Shown here piece by piece: positions 19,537 to 30,111 of a DNA stretch of 64,000 nucleotides. The stretch is taken from contig NZ_JAEKGC010000004.1 of the NCBI RefSeq assembly GCF_016405885.1, positions 124,001 to 188,000 of the forward strand. Reading direction: 5' to 3'. The notes under the pieces were generated by a model that saw only the letters and a list, made by a program, of their open reading frames with translations, was not told the origin of the DNA and did not search any database. This DNA comes from Arthrobacter sp. MSA 4-2 (GTDB lineage Bacteria > Actinomycetota > Actinomycetes > Actinomycetales > Micrococcaceae). The stretch's first letter is position 1, and each line of letters begins with the position of its first letter. Position numbers and translations under genes: made by a program.

Positions 19537-21723
19537 ATGGAACTATGGCCCGGCGAAGCGTATCCCCTGGGGGCGACCTATGACGGTACGGGGACGAACT
19601 TCGCGCTATACAGTGAAATTGCGGAGTCCGTCGTGCTCTGCCTGTTTAACGATGACGGCACCGAGACGCAGATCCCTCTGAAGGAAGTCGACGGCTACGT
19701 CTGGCACGGCTACCTGCCGCAGGTCGCCCCGGGACAGAAGTACGGCTACCGGGTCCACGGCCCGAACAACCCCGCCGAGGGGCACCGCTGCAACCCGAAC
19801 AAGCTGCTGCTCGACCCGTACGCCAAGGCCGTCCACGGACAGATCGACTGGGACCAGGCGCTCTTCGGCTACAACTTCGGGGACGAGAACTCGGTCAACA
19901 ACGACGACTCCGCCCCGCACATGATGCTCGGCGTCGTGGTCAACCCCTTCTTCGACTGGGATGGTGACCGCATGCCGCGCACCCCCTACCACCAGTCGGT
20001 CATCTACGAGGCGCACGTCAAGGGCCTGACCCAGCTGCACCCCGAGATCCCCGAGGAGCAGCGCGGCACCTACGCCGGCGTGGCGCACCCGGCCGTGGTG
20101 GCCCACCTGCAGAAGCTCGGCGTCACCGCCATCGAGCTCATGCCGGTGCACCAGTTCGTCAACGACAGCACCCTGCAGGAAAAGGGGCTCTCCAACTACT
20201 GGGGCTACAACACCATTGGGTTCTTCGCCCCGCACAACAGCTACGGCTCCGCAGGAGACCAGGGCGAGCAGGTCCAGGAGTTCAAGGCGATGGTCAAGGA
20301 ACTCCACCTCGCCGGCATCGAAGTGATCCTCGACGTCGTCTACAACCACACGGCGGAGGGCAACCACCTCGGCCCGACCCTCTCCATGCGCGGCATCGAC
20401 AACTCGGCCTACTACCGGCTGGTTGAAGACGACAAGCAGTACTACATGGACTACACGGGCACGGGCAACTCCCTGAACGTCGGCAACCCCCACTCGCTGC
20501 AGCTGCTCATGGACTCCCTGCGCTACTGGGTGACCGAGATGCACGTCGACGGCTTCCGCTTCGACCTCGCCTCCGCCCTGGCCCGCGAGTTCTACGAGGT
20601 CGACCGGCTCTCGGCGTTCTTCGAACTCGTCCAGCAGGACCCGGTGGTCTCCCAGGTGAAGCTGATCGCCGAGCCGTGGGACGTCGGACCCGGCGGTTAC
20701 CAGGTGGGCAACTTCCCGCCGCAGTGGACCGAGTGGAACGGCAAGTACCGCGATACCGTGCGCGACTTCTGGCGCGGCGAGCCCTCGAGCATCGGCGAGT
20801 TCGCCTCGCGCCTCACCGGCTCGGCCGACCTCTACGAGCACTCCGCCCGCCGGCCCGTGGCCTCGATCAACTTCGTCACCGCCCACGACGGCTTCACCCT
20901 GCGCGACCTCGTCTCCTACAACGAGAAGCACAACGAGGCCAACGGCGAGAACAACAACGACGGCGAATCGCACAACCGGTCCTGGAATAGCGGCGTCGAA
21001 GGTCCCACCGACGACCCGAATGTGCTGGGGCTGCGCGCCCGCCAGCAGCGCAACTTCATCGCCACCCTCCTGCTCTCCCAGGGCGTCCCCATGCTCCTGC
21101 ACGGCGACGAACTCGGGCGCACCCAGGACGGCAACAACAACACCTACGCCCAGGACTCCGAGATTGCCTGGGTGCACTGGGACAAGATGGACCAGCCCCT
21201 GCTCGAGTTCACCGCCGCCGTGAACCGTCTGCGGTCGGAGCACCCGACCTTCCGCCGCCGCCGCTTCTTCGACGGCCGTCCGGTCCGCCGGGGCGAGGGC
21301 GAGGCGCTGCCGGACATCGTGTGGCTCGACACTTCCGGCGAGCTCATGGCGCCCGAGGACTGGGACAGCGGCTTCGGCCGCTCGATCGGAGTCTTCCTCA
21401 ACGGGCAGGGAATCCGGGGACGTGACGCGCGCGGCCAGCGCATCACCGACGCCAACTTCCTGATGTACTTCAACGCCCACGACGAGGCCGTCGACTTCAC
21501 CATCCCGGCCGAGGAGTACGCGCCGTCATGGGACGAGGTCATCGACACCGCGGGCAAGTACGCGGACACCGAGGCCATTCCGGCCGGAACGACGATCTCC
21601 GTCGAGGCCAAGTCGATGGTCGTGCTGAGGTCGCACACCGAAGCCGAGGACCACGACCACTCGGTGGCGGCGTCGCTGGCGATTCTCGCCAACGAGGTTA
21701 CGTCGAAGACCGGTACCGCCTAA
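19537..21723 (+). CDS. treX: Glycogen debranching enzyme TreX/GlgX
   Basis: 728 residues, GH13 subfamily 11 isoamylase type. It hydrolyses alpha-1,6 branches of glycogen to give linear maltodextrins for TreY and TreZ. The N-terminal CBM48-like domain begins LWPGEAYPLGATYDGTGTNF; GH13 motifs are DVVYNHTAEG, GFRFDLASALARE (nucleophile Asp), LIAEPWDVG (acid/base Glu) and FVTAHDGFTL. AAGGAG lies 7 nt before ATG 19537; an ATG eight codons earlier lacks one. The 185-bp upstream region holds TCACG-N13-CGTGA (19359-19381) and a TTGACC at 19348, but no good -10. First gene of the treXYZ operon. Confidence 0.92.
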   Translation: MELWPGEAYPLGATYDGTGTNFALYSEIAESVVLCLFNDDGTETQIPLKEVDGYVWHGYLPQVAPGQKYGYRVHGPNNPAEGHRCNPNKLLLDPYAKAVHGQIDWDQALFGYNFGDENSVNNDDSAPHMMLGVVVNPFFDWDGDRMPRTPYHQSVIYEAHVKGLTQLHPEIPEEQRGTYAGVAHPAVVAHLQKLGVTAIELMPVHQFVNDSTLQEKGLSNYWGYNTIGFFAPHNSYGSAGDQGEQVQEFKAMVKELHLAGIEVILDVVYNHTAEGNHLGPTLSMRGIDNSAYYRLVEDDKQYYMDYTGTGNSLNVGNPHSLQLLMDSLRYWVTEMHVDGFRFDLASALAREFYEVDRLSAFFELVQQDPVVSQVKLIAEPWDVGPGGYQVGNFPPQWTEWNGKYRDTVRDFWRGEPSSIGEFASRLTGSADLYEHSARRPVASINFVTAHDGFTLRDLVSYNEKHNEANGENNNDGESHNRSWNSGVEGPTDDPNVLGLRARQQRNFIATLLLSQGVPMLLHGDELGRTQDGNNNTYAQDSEIAWVHWDKMDQPLLEFTAAVNRLRSEHPTFRRRRFFDGRPVRRGEGEALPDIVWLDTSGELMAPEDWDSGFGRSIGVFLNGQGIRGRDARGQRITDANFLMYFNAHDEAVDFTIPAEEYAPSWDEVIDTAGKYADTEAIPAGTTISVEAKSMVVLRSHTEAEDHDHSVAASLAILANEVTSKTGTA

Positions 21724-21816
21724 ACGGCACCGCGTTCGCAGCACTGCATCATCCGGTTCGCCGGGCCCATCCGGGCCCGGCGGCCAGCAGCACCCCAGCC
21801 CTCCAGGAGGAAATGC

Positions 21817-24135
21817 GTGAAGACACCGAAATCGACCTACCGGCTGCAGATTCGAAGCGAGTTCGACCTGCGCGAAGCCGCGGCCCTGGTGCCGTACCTG
21901 CACGACCTCGGAGTGGACTGGGTGTACCTGTCGCCGATCCTGACGGCGGAGAAGGGCTCCGGCCACGGGTACGACGTCACCGACCCCGCCACGGTCGACC
22001 CGGCCCGCGGCGGACGGGAGGCTCTCACCGAGCTTTCCGCCGCCGCCCGGGCAGCCGGCATGGGCGTGCTCGTTGACATCGTCCCGAACCACATGGGCAT
22101 CGAGACGCCTGCCGACAACCCCTGGTGGTGGGAACTGCTGCGCGGGGGCATGGACTCGCGCATGGCGGAGGCGTTCGACGTCGACTGGGACGCCGGTGGG
22201 GGCCGGGTCCGGATCCCGGTGCTCGGGGACGGCCCGGACGAGGAGTCCGCCCTGGAGGTCGTCGACGGCGAACTTCGCTACTACGACCACCGCTTCCCCC
22301 TCGCCGAGGGGTCCTTCGGGCCCGGTGACACCGCGGCCGAGGTCCACGCCCGCCAGCACTACGAGCTGGTGAATTGGCGCCGCGCCGACAGCGAACTGAA
22401 CTACCGGCGCTTCTTCGCCGTGAACACCCTCGCCGGCCTGCGCGTCGAGGAGCCCTGGGTCTTCGAGGAAAGCCACAGCCAGGTCCGCAGCTGGTTTGAT
22501 GACGCGCTCGTGGACGGGCTGCGCATCGACCACCCCGACGGACTCGCCGACCCCGTCGGCTACCTGGCGGACCTGCGCCGGCTCACCGGCGGCGCCTACG
22601 TCCTGGTGGAGAAGATCCTCGAACCCGGGGAGGAGCTCCCGGAGGGCTGGGCCTGCGAGGGTACCACCGGCTACGACGCGCTCGCCGAAATTGACCGGCT
22701 GTTCACCGACCCGGCCGGGGAACACGAGCTCACCTCCCTGGTGCCCGTCGAGCCGTTCCACGAGATGATCCACGGCACCAAGCGGGGGATCACCGACGGG
22801 ATCCTGCGCTCGGAGGTGCTGCGGCTGGCCCGGCTCGTCCCCGGCGACGCCGGCCTCGACCCGGCCGAGGCCGCCGACGCCCTGGCCGAGCTGCTGACCT
22901 GCTTCCCCGTCTACCGCAGCTACCTGCCCGACGGCGCCGACTACCTCGCCGACGCCGTGCGGGACGCCTCGGTGCGCCGCCCCGACCTGGCCGCCGCCGT
23001 CAAGACCCTCCACCCGCTCCTCGACCCCTTCCTCGAGGGCGGGCCCGACGCCGCACTCACCGAACTGGCCCGCAGGTTCCAGCAGACCTCCGGCATGGTG
23101 ATGGCCAAGGGCGTCGAGGACACCGCCTTCTACCGCTACAACCGGCTCGTCTCGCTCAACGAGGTGGGCGCGGACCCGTCGATCTTCGCGCTCGACCCGC
23201 TGGAGATGCACCGGCGCCTGCTCGGACGCTCCACCGGCAACCCGCTGTCGATGACCACGCTCAGCACCCACGACACCAAGCGCAGCGAGGACACCCGGGC
23301 GCGCATCACCGTCCTCTCCGAACTGCCCGGGGAGTGGGCCTCGGCCCTGGCCGCTCTCGACGAGGCCGCGCCGATCGGCGACGCCTCGTTCGCGCCGCTG
23401 CTGTGGCAGTCCCTCATCGGGGCCTGGCCGCTCAGCCGGGAACGCGCCCACGCCTACGCCGAAAAGGCCGCCCGCGAGGCCGACGCCAGCACCCACTGGA
23501 CCGCCCCGGACGAGGAGTTCGAAACGGCGATGCACGCCGCCGTCGATGCCGCCTTCGACGACGAGCGCGTGATCGGCATCATCACCGCGCTGGTGGAGCG
23601 CCTCCAGCGCCCCGGCTGGTCCAACTCGCTGGCGATGAAGCTGCTGCAGCTCACCATGCCCGGCGTGCCGGACGTCTACCAGGGCACCGAGTTCTGGGAC
23701 GCCTCCCTCGTCGACCCCGACAACCGCCGCGAGGTCGACTACGGGGCCCGGAAACAGGCACTCACCGACCTCGACTTCGGCGCCCAGCCCGCGGTGGGCG
23801 AGGACGGGCGGGCCAAGCTGCTCGTCGTCTCCCGCGCGCTGCGGCTCCGGCGGGACCGGCCGGAGCTGTTCGCCGGCTACGAGGCGGTCCACGCCTCCGG
23901 GCCCGCAGCGGACCACCTCTTTGCCTTCGACCGCGGCGGCGCCCTGACATTCGTCACCCGCCTGCCCGCCGGACTCGAGCAGGCCGGTGGCTGGAACGGC
24001 ACCAGCATTGAGCTTCCCGAAGGCCGCTACACCTCCGCCCTCACCGGCGAAACGTTCGACGGCGGCACCGTCCCGGTCGCCGACCTCTTCTCAGCCCTAC
24101 CCGTAGCGCTTCTCACCAAGGAGGATGCAGCATGA
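21817..24135 (+). CDS. treY: Malto-oligosyltrehalose synthase
   Basis: 772 residues. Converts the reducing end of maltodextrins to an alpha,alpha-1,1 link. Starts [25 protein letters not shown], has [20 protein letters not shown], nucleophile motif [27 protein letters not shown] and the C-terminal [14 protein letters not shown] typical of TreY. GTG start with AGGAGG about 6 nt upstream. It overlaps treZ by 4 nt. Confidence 0.95.
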   Translation: MKTPKSTYRLQIRSEFDLREAAALVPYLHDLGVDWVYLSPILTAEKGSGHGYDVTDPATVDPARGGREALTELSAAARAAGMGVLVDIVPNHMGIETPADNPWWWELLRGGMDSRMAEAFDVDWDAGGGRVRIPVLGDGPDEESALEVVDGELRYYDHRFPLAEGSFGPGDTAAEVHARQHYELVNWRRADSELNYRRFFAVNTLAGLRVEEPWVFEESHSQVRSWFDDALVDGLRIDHPDGLADPVGYLADLRRLTGGAYVLVEKILEPGEELPEGWACEGTTGYDALAEIDRLFTDPAGEHELTSLVPVEPFHEMIHGTKRGITDGILRSEVLRLARLVPGDAGLDPAEAADALAELLTCFPVYRSYLPDGADYLADAVRDASVRRPDLAAAVKTLHPLLDPFLEGGPDAALTELARRFQQTSGMVMAKGVEDTAFYRYNRLVSLNEVGADPSIFALDPLEMHRRLLGRSTGNPLSMTTLSTHDTKRSEDTRARITVLSELPGEWASALAALDEAAPIGDASFAPLLWQSLIGAWPLSRERAHAYAEKAAREADASTHWTAPDEEFETAMHAAVDAAFDDERVIGIITALVERLQRPGWSNSLAMKLLQLTMPGVPDVYQGTEFWDASLVDPDNRREVDYGARKQALTDLDFGAQPAVGEDGRAKLLVVSRALRLRRDRPELFAGYEAVHASGPAADHLFAFDRGGALTFVTRLPAGLEQAGGWNGTSIELPEGRYTSALTGETFDGGTVPVADLFSALPVALLTKEDAA

Positions 24136-25883
24136 GCACGTTCGACGTCTGGGCCCCCCGCGCGGAGTCCCTGGTCCTGACCATTAACGGCACCGACTAC
24201 CCCATGAGCGCCTCCACCGGCGGCTGGTGGAGCGCCCCGGCGGACGCCCCCTCCGGGCCCGGTATCGACTACGGGTACAAGGTGAACGGGTCATCCACCG
24301 CCGTGCCGGACCCGCGCTCGCGCCGCCAGCCCGACGGCGTCCACGCCCTGTCCCGGACCTTCGACCCGGCCGCGCACGACTGGCAGGACGCTGGCTGGTC
24401 CTCACCCGGGATGGACGGCGGGGTGATCTATGAGATGCACCTTGGCACCTTCACCCGGGAAGGGACCCTCGACGCCGCCATCGAACGGCTCGACTACCTC
24501 GTCGACCTCGGCGTCCGGTACGTCGAGCTCCTCCCGGTCAACGCGTTCAACGGAACGCACAACTGGGGCTACGACGGGGTGCTCTGGTACGCCGTCCAGG
24601 AAACCTACGGCGGCCCGGCGGCATACCAGCGCTTCGTCGACGCCGCCCACCAGCGCGGCCTCGGCGTCATCCAGGACGTCGTCTACAACCACCTGGGGCC
24701 CAGCGGCAACTACCTCGGCCAGTTCGGCCCCTACCTCACCGAGGGCCTGAGCAACACCTGGGGAGACTCCCTGAACCTCGACGGCCCGGCCTCCGACGAG
24801 GTCCGGCGCTACGTCGTCGAGAACCTGCTCATGTGGTTCCGCGACTACCACGTCGACGGGCTGCGGCTGGATGCCGTCCACGCGCTGCACGACGAACGCG
24901 CCGTGCACATCCTCGAGGAATTCGCCGCCGAGACCGACGCGTGCGCGGCGGAACTCGGCAAGCCCCTGTTCCTCATCGCTGAGTCCGACCTCAACAATCC
25001 GCGCCTCATCGAGGCCCGCAGCGTGAACGGCTACGGGCTCGCCGGGCAGTGGAGCGACGACTTCCACCACGCCGTGCATGTGAACCTCACCGGCGAGACC
25101 GAGGGCTACTACGCCGACTTCAACTCCGTCGGTGCCCTCGCCAAGGTCCTGAAGGAGGGGTTCTTTCACAACGGGACCCACTCCTCCTTCCGGGAGCGCA
25201 GCCACGGCCGGCGCCTCGACGCCGACCGGGTGTCCCCGCTCCAGCTGGTCGTCTGCGCCCAGAACCACGACCAGATCGGCAACCGGGCCGCCGGTGACCG
25301 GATCAGCGCCGCCCTGAACCCCGCCCAGCTCGCGCAGGCCGCGGTGCTGACCATCGCCGGGCCCTTCACTCCGATGCTGTTCATGGGCGAGGAGTACGGC
25401 GCCACCACGCCGTGGCCGTTCTTCACCTCCCATCCCGAGCCGGAACTGGGCAAGGCCACGGCCGAGGGACGGCTTCGCGAGTTCGAGCGCATGGGGTGGG
25501 ACCCTGATACGGTGCCCAACCCGCAGGATCCGGCGACCTTCGAGTCGGCCAAGCTCGACTGGGCCGAAAGCGAAAAGCCCGAACACCGGCAGCTGCTTGA
25601 CACCTACCGGGAGCTGATCCGGCTGCGGGCCACCGAACCGGACCTGAACACCCGCGACTTCCGCTCGATCGAGGTGGAGTTCGACGAGGCGGCCCGCTGG
25701 CTGCTGCTTCGACGCGGACGAACCGCGGTGCTCCTGAACTTCGGCGCCGCCGAGTGCGAGGTCCCGCTGGCCGCCGACGGGGCGCAGGTGCTTCTCTCCA
25801 CGGTTGACGGCGTCCGCACCGGGACCGACGCGGTGACCCTGCCGGGCCACGCGTCCCTCATCCTCTCGCTCGCGGCCGGCTGA
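24132..25883 (+). CDS. treZ: Malto-oligosyltrehalose trehalohydrolase
   Basis: 583 residues. Releases trehalose from the TreY product. N-terminal CBM48/E-set domain starting [15 protein letters not shown], then GH13 motifs [36 protein letters not shown] and [12 protein letters not shown], and the family motif [14 protein letters not shown]. The ATG overlaps the treY stop (ATGA). Trehalose is a stress protectant and cell-envelope sugar in these bacteria. Confidence 0.95.
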   Translation: MSTFDVWAPRAESLVLTINGTDYPMSASTGGWWSAPADAPSGPGIDYGYKVNGSSTAVPDPRSRRQPDGVHALSRTFDPAAHDWQDAGWSSPGMDGGVIYEMHLGTFTREGTLDAAIERLDYLVDLGVRYVELLPVNAFNGTHNWGYDGVLWYAVQETYGGPAAYQRFVDAAHQRGLGVIQDVVYNHLGPSGNYLGQFGPYLTEGLSNTWGDSLNLDGPASDEVRRYVVENLLMWFRDYHVDGLRLDAVHALHDERAVHILEEFAAETDACAAELGKPLFLIAESDLNNPRLIEARSVNGYGLAGQWSDDFHHAVHVNLTGETEGYYADFNSVGALAKVLKEGFFHNGTHSSFRERSHGRRLDADRVSPLQLVVCAQNHDQIGNRAAGDRISAALNPAQLAQAAVLTIAGPFTPMLFMGEEYGATTPWPFFTSHPEPELGKATAEGRLREFERMGWDPDTVPNPQDPATFESAKLDWAESEKPEHRQLLDTYRELIRLRATEPDLNTRDFRSIEVEFDEAARWLLLRRGRTAVLLNFGAAECEVPLAADGAQVLLSTVDGVRTGTDAVTLPGHASLILSLAAG

Positions 25884-25885
25884 CC

Positions 25886-27436
25886 ATGGCCGCCTCCGAG
25901 GTGAGCACCGACGTCCTGATCGTCGGTGCCGGACCCACCGGACTGATGCTCGCTGCCTGGCTGCGCAGGCTCGGCGTGGACGCTGTCCTCGCCGACGGCA
26001 AGGGCGAACCCACCCGGGAGTCCCGGGCGCTCGGGATCCAGTCGCGCACCATGGAGATCTACGACCAGCTGGGGGTGATCGGCCCGGTGCTCGACCAGGC
26101 CCAGAAGGCCTTCAGCATCAAGCCCGGCTACGGCCGGCGGTCCTTCGGGGAGATTCCCCTGGCGGTCCTCGGGGAGGGACTGACCCCGCATCCGGGGCTT
26201 CACTTCCTCGAACAGAGCAAGAACGAGCGGATCCTCCTGGCCGAACTGCAGCGCAGGGGAGGGGACGTGCTGTGGAACCGGCGGCTGACCGGGCTCAGCG
26301 CCCGCCCCGGCGGTGCCACGGCGGAGTTCTCCGGCCCCGAGGGACCCCTCACCGTCACGGCACGCTACGTGGTGGGCTGCGACGGCGGGTCCTCCGCGGT
26401 GCGGACCATGAGCGGCATCCCCTTCGAGGGGGTCACCAACGAATACGTCTTCTACGTGGCCGATGCCCTCGACGTCCAGGGCCTCTCGGCGGCCACGGTT
26501 GAACTGCGGCTCAGCGGCGACGACTTCCTGCTCGCCTTCCCGCTGAAGGCGACGGAGGAGGGACAGACGAACCACCGGCTGATCGGGGTGCTGCGCAGCA
26601 CCGGCACCGCCGACATCGTCGAGGACGTGGCACGGGGGCGGCTGAGCGAGCTCTTCGGCGTCACCTACGGCACGTCGCGCTGGTTCTCCACCTACCGGGT
26701 GCACCACCGGGTGGCTGCGGCCTTCCGCGCCGGCCCCGTGTTCCTGGCCGGTGACGCCGGTCATATCCACTCACCCGTGGGCGCCCAGGGCATGAACACC
26801 GGGCTCCAGGACGCCCACAACCTTGCGTTCAAGCTGGCCGACGTCCTCGCCGGACGGGTGGGCGAGGAACTGCTCGACCGCTACAACGCGGAGCGGCGCC
26901 CCGTCGCCCTGCGCCTGGTCAGCGTCACCGATCGGGTCTTCGCCGGCGTCACCTCCGGTGTCACCACCGCCCGGACGCTGCGGCGGATCCTTCCGCGCCT
27001 CGCCGGGCCGGTCGCCGTCCGCCTGCTGCCGGCCGCGCCCATCGCCCCCCGGTTCGCCGGGTACCTCGGGCAGATCCGCATCCACTACTGGATGAGCGAA
27101 GGGGCCAAGGCCGCGGCCCGCGGCCGCAGGGGCCGGGTGGTCGGGCGCCGCCTGCCGTGGACGGGCCCCAATTTCGCCCCGCTCGCCGACGCCGTCTGGC
27201 AGGTCCACAGCTACGGCGACACCGACGCCGAGCTCGCCGACGCACTCGGCCAGGCCCTCGGCCTGCCGGTGCATCAGTTTCCCGCGGCGCCAGCCGCGGG
27301 CCTGCGCCCGGACCGGTTCTACCTGGTGCGCCCCGACGGGTTCGTCGCCGCCGAGGCCCCCGCCCACCGCGGAGTCTCCGCGATCCGGGAGGCCCTTCCG
27401 GCGGGGTGGACGCCCACCCCCGAAGCCCGCGCCTGA
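25886..27436 (+). CDS. FAD-dependent aromatic hydroxylase-type monooxygenase
   Basis: 516 residues, class A flavoprotein monooxygenase (PheA/TfdB/MhpA-like, PF01494). FAD Rossmann motif DVLIVGAGPTGLMLA at the N-terminus, DG motif VVGCDGGSSAVR near 163-175, GD motif FLAGDAGHIHSPVGAQGMNTGLQD near 288-312, and a C-terminal thioredoxin-like region (about 400-516). Such enzymes hydroxylate phenols or polyketide-like rings with NAD(P)H and O2. ATG lies 2 nt after the treZ stop, so it is almost certainly translated from the trehalose mRNA, an odd partnership. The substrate cannot be told from sequence. Confidence 0.85.
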   Translation: MAASEVSTDVLIVGAGPTGLMLAAWLRRLGVDAVLADGKGEPTRESRALGIQSRTMEIYDQLGVIGPVLDQAQKAFSIKPGYGRRSFGEIPLAVLGEGLTPHPGLHFLEQSKNERILLAELQRRGGDVLWNRRLTGLSARPGGATAEFSGPEGPLTVTARYVVGCDGGSSAVRTMSGIPFEGVTNEYVFYVADALDVQGLSAATVELRLSGDDFLLAFPLKATEEGQTNHRLIGVLRSTGTADIVEDVARGRLSELFGVTYGTSRWFSTYRVHHRVAAAFRAGPVFLAGDAGHIHSPVGAQGMNTGLQDAHNLAFKLADVLAGRVGEELLDRYNAERRPVALRLVSVTDRVFAGVTSGVTTARTLRRILPRLAGPVAVRLLPAAPIAPRFAGYLGQIRIHYWMSEGAKAAARGRRGRVVGRRLPWTGPNFAPLADAVWQVHSYGDTDAELADALGQALGLPVHQFPAAPAAGLRPDRFYLVRPDGFVAAEAPAHRGVSAIREALPAGWTPTPEARA

Positions 27437-27471
27437 CCGCCCGGGCGCGGGGCCGCGCCGGGGCGTCCGCA

Positions 27472-27483
27472 TAGGATGGTTTC
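27472..27483 (+). promoter_or_regulatory. Leaderless promoter of the aldo-keto reductase
   Basis: -10 TAGGAT (27472-27477) lies 6 nt before ATG 27484; no Shine-Dalgarno is present and no clear -35 is seen in the GC-rich spacer. Confidence 0.45.
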
Positions 27484-28530
27484 ATGACCTATTCCCCCGC
27501 AGAAGACCGTTACGACTCCATGCCCTACCGCCGCGTCGGCCGCAGCGGGCTGCACCTGCCGGCCGTGTCCCTCGGGCTGTGGCACAACTTCGGGGACGAC
27601 AAGCCCTTCGACACGCAGCGTGCCATCCTGCGGCGCGCCTTCGACCTTGGCATCACCCACTTCGACCTGGCGAACAACTACGGGCCCCCCTACGGCAGCG
27701 CCGAGACCAACTTCGGGCGCCACTTCGCCGACGACTTTCGGCCGTTCCGGGACGAGCTCATCATCTCCAGCAAGGCCGGCTACGACATGTGGCCCGGGCC
27801 CTACGGCAACTTCGGCTCCCGCAAGTACCTGCTGGCCAGCCTCGACCAGTCCCTGAACCGCATGGGCCTCGACTACGTCGACATCTTCTACAGCCACCGC
27901 CCCGACCCGGAAACCCCGCTCGAGGAGACCATGGGCGCCCTGGACACCGCCGTGCGCTCCGGCCGTGCGCTCTACGCGGGCATCTCCTCCTACTCGCCCG
28001 AGAAGACGATCGAGGCCGCCGCGATCCTGCGCGACCTCGGCACGCCGCTGCTGATCCACCAGCCCTCCTACTCGATGCTCAACCGCTGGGTCGAGAACGG
28101 CAGCCCGAACCTCCCGGAGGCCCTCGAGACGGTGGGCGCCGGTTCCATCGCGTTCTCGCCGCTGGCCCAGGGCCTGCTGACCGACCGCTACCTCAACGGG
28201 GTTCCCTCGGATTCGCGGGCCGCCGCGGACAAGTCGCTCTCCGGTGAACACCTCTCCGAGGACAACCTGCGCCGGGTCCGGGGACTCAACGAGATCGCGG
28301 CAAACCGCGGGCAGAGCCTGGCCCAGATGGCGATCGCGTGGATCCTGCGGCCGCAGGCAAAGGGCACCCCGATCACCTCTGCCCTGGTCGGCGCCTCAAG
28401 CGTCGCCCAGCTCGAGAGCAGCGTCGGCGCGGTTGCCAACCTCGAGTTCACGAACGAGGAACTGCGCGCGATCGACGAGTTCGCCGTCGAGTCCGAGATC
28501 AACCTGTGGGCCGAGGCCCTGCAGGACTGA
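27484..28530 (+). CDS. Aldo-keto reductase, YghZ/GpR type
   Basis: 348 residues. NADPH-dependent reductase of the AKR14 / L-glyceraldehyde-3-phosphate reductase group, which also includes Kv-beta-like proteins. Catalytic residues visible: Asp and Tyr in FDLANNYGPPYGSAE, Lys in IISSKAGYDMWPGPYG, His in IFYSHRPDPETPLEETM. The cofactor region is SALVGASSVAQLESSVGAVANLEF near 300-323. Normal length. Transcribed alone, with a leaderless start and a strong terminator. Confidence 0.9.
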   Translation: MTYSPAEDRYDSMPYRRVGRSGLHLPAVSLGLWHNFGDDKPFDTQRAILRRAFDLGITHFDLANNYGPPYGSAETNFGRHFADDFRPFRDELIISSKAGYDMWPGPYGNFGSRKYLLASLDQSLNRMGLDYVDIFYSHRPDPETPLEETMGALDTAVRSGRALYAGISSYSPEKTIEAAAILRDLGTPLLIHQPSYSMLNRWVENGSPNLPEALETVGAGSIAFSPLAQGLLTDRYLNGVPSDSRAAADKSLSGEHLSEDNLRRVRGLNEIAANRGQSLAQMAIAWILRPQAKGTPITSALVGASSVAQLESSVGAVANLEFTNEELRAIDEFAVESEINLWAEALQD

Positions 28531-28546
28531 CACCGTTCCGCCGGGC

Positions 28547-28584
28547 CGGAGCCCGCGTGCCGCTCCGGCGGGACGCGGGCTCCG
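28547..28584 (+). terminator. Terminator of the aldo-keto reductase gene
   Basis: Perfect 12-bp stem CGGAGCCCGCGT / ACGCGGGCTCCG with a 14-nt loop that can form a further CCG/CGG pairing. It lies between convergent genes and could stop both. Confidence 0.8.
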
Positions 28585-28616
28585 CCGTTTCCGGCCGGGG
28601 ACGGTAGCCGGGCCGG

Positions 28617-29975
28617 TCAGCTCCGCCAGCCGGCCGGCAGGGCGGGAAACACCTGCTCGTAGCCGGCGAGCACCGCAGCCGCGGCGTGCGCCGAGTCGAC
28701 CAGCGGGTGCAGGCTGAACGCGCGCAGCGCGGCGTCGCGGTCCCCGTGCACGGCGGCCCGCACCGTCTCCTGCTCGACCGCCTTAACGGCGCTCATCAGG
28801 CCCAGCTGGTGCCCGGTCGGCGGGCCGGCCGCGGGGAGCGGCTCGGCCCCGGCCGCAGACACCCGGGCCGGCACTTCGACGACGGCGTCCGCGGGCAGGC
28901 CCTGCACCGTGCCGCCGTTGCGGACGTTGAGGATCAGTTCGGCCGGATTCCCCGTCAACAGGGCATGCATCAGGTGCAGGGCGATGCGCTCGTAGCCTCC
29001 TCCGGCGAGGTCGGCCTCGTCGCGTTCCTCTCCGGCGCCCCGCGCCTCCGCGAGGTAGCCGCTTTCCCGCTCGAGCCGGGCCGCCTCCCACACCCGATAG
29101 GGGTCCCCGGACCCCCCGAGGTCCGCGTAGAGCCGTTGCTGCTGGTCGAGGAGCACCTCGCCGCGGGTCCGGTCCGCCGAGCGTACGGCCCGCAGGGCCT
29201 CCCGGTGGAAGTAGTAGTAGAAGAGGTACTCGTTGGGCAGGGCACCGAGGACCCGCAGCAGGTCCGGACCGAAGATCCGCCCTTCCTCGAAGGAGGAAAG
29301 GCGCACCGGATCGGCCAGCAGGGCGGGCAGGCGGTCCTCGCCGCCGGCGTGCAGGCCCCGCAGCCAGCCGAGGTGGTTCAGCCCGAGGTAGTCGACGCCG
29401 GCCAGCGAGCCGGGGACGGCGGGGACCCCGGCGGCGGCCGCGGCCCGGGCCACCAGCCCCGAGGCGGAGTCGCAGATGCCGATCACCCGGTGGCCCAGCA
29501 CCGGCTGCAGCGCCTCGGTCACCATGCCGGCGGGATTGGTGAAGTTGACCAGCCACGCCTGCGGGCACTTCCCGGCCATCCTCCGCGCCAGGTCCAACAT
29601 GGCCGGAATGGACCGCAGCCCGTAGGAGATCCCACCCGCCCCGACGGTCTCCTGGCCCAGCAGCCCTTCGGCCAGCGCGACCCGCTCATCGAGGACCCGC
29701 CCGGCCGTGCCGCCGCTTCGGATCGCGGCAAAGACAATGTCGGCCCCCCGCAGGGCCGTGTCGAGGTCGGGCTCGACGGTGACGGCGGGGGACCGGGTGG
29801 GGCCTTCGGCCCCGGAGGGCATGGCCGCCAGGACCCTGACCACCGCGCGGGCCCGTCCGGGTTCGGCGTCGACGAGGGTGAGGGAGTCGATAAGGCCCGC
29901 GAACCGGCCGGAGCCCAGCGCGCGGTAGACCAGGGGAACGCGGAAGCCCCCGCCGCCGACAATCACAAGCTTCAT
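28617..29975 (-). CDS. Family 4 glycosidase, 6-phospho-beta-glucosidase type
   Basis: 452 residues. GH4 enzymes cleave phosphorylated glycosides by an NAD+ and metal-dependent redox mechanism. The dinucleotide fold starts MKLVIVGGGGFRVPLVYRAL; the metal site has Cys in GICDSASGLVARAA and His in LGLNHLGWLRGL; WLVNFTNPAGMVTEAL is typical of the family. ATG 29975 has GAGGAGG just upstream and begins the conserved fold, although the frame is open 32 codons further. Divergent from a PfkB kinase 136 bp away, suggesting one sugar-use unit. Confidence 0.88.
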   Translation of the reverse strand: MKLVIVGGGGFRVPLVYRALGSGRFAGLIDSLTLVDAEPGRARAVVRVLAAMPSGAEGPTRSPAVTVEPDLDTALRGADIVFAAIRSGGTAGRVLDERVALAEGLLGQETVGAGGISYGLRSIPAMLDLARRMAGKCPQAWLVNFTNPAGMVTEALQPVLGHRVIGICDSASGLVARAAAAAGVPAVPGSLAGVDYLGLNHLGWLRGLHAGGEDRLPALLADPVRLSSFEEGRIFGPDLLRVLGALPNEYLFYYYFHREALRAVRSADRTRGEVLLDQQQRLYADLGGSGDPYRVWEAARLERESGYLAEARGAGEERDEADLAGGGYERIALHLMHALLTGNPAELILNVRNGGTVQGLPADAVVEVPARVSAAGAEPLPAAGPPTGHQLGLMSAVKAVEQETVRAAVHGDRDAALRAFSLHPLVDSAHAAAAVLAGYEQVFPALPAGWRS

Positions 29976-29990
29976 GGTCCTCCTCAACAT

Positions 29991-30011
29991 CCCGTCGGTC
30001 CCAGACGGGAC
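29991..30011. promoter_or_regulatory. Inverted repeat between the GH4 gene and the kinase
   Basis: CCCGTC-N7-GACGGG (29991-30009), with an interleaved GTCCC-N4-GGGAC (29998-30011), lies just upstream of the GH4 start. It may be an operator for this divergent pair; no regulator gene is adjacent. Confidence 0.35.
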
Positions 30012-30098
30012 GGCGCCACTACGCAGATTCAAGCACACCGCGCTCGGCTCTGGCCCGCCGTTCACCGACATCGGCTCCTATCGGTCGGGGGCAGCGAG

Positions 30099-30111
30099 TA
30101 TTGTGCCCTAC
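30099..30111 (+). promoter_or_regulatory. Leaderless promoter of the PfkB kinase
   Basis: -10 TATTGT (30099-30104) is followed by 7 nt and ATG 30112, with no Shine-Dalgarno. The -35 is not clear. It supports the chosen start over ATG or GTG codons further upstream. Confidence 0.45.

Noticed and set aside
21526..23916. A 796-codon minus-strand open frame opposite treY
   Set aside because: Same composition artefact; treY on the plus strand has all family motifs and a ribosome binding site.
26823..27095. Small alternative frames inside the monooxygenase
   Set aside because: Arg and Pro rich shadows of a gene with complete FAD motifs.
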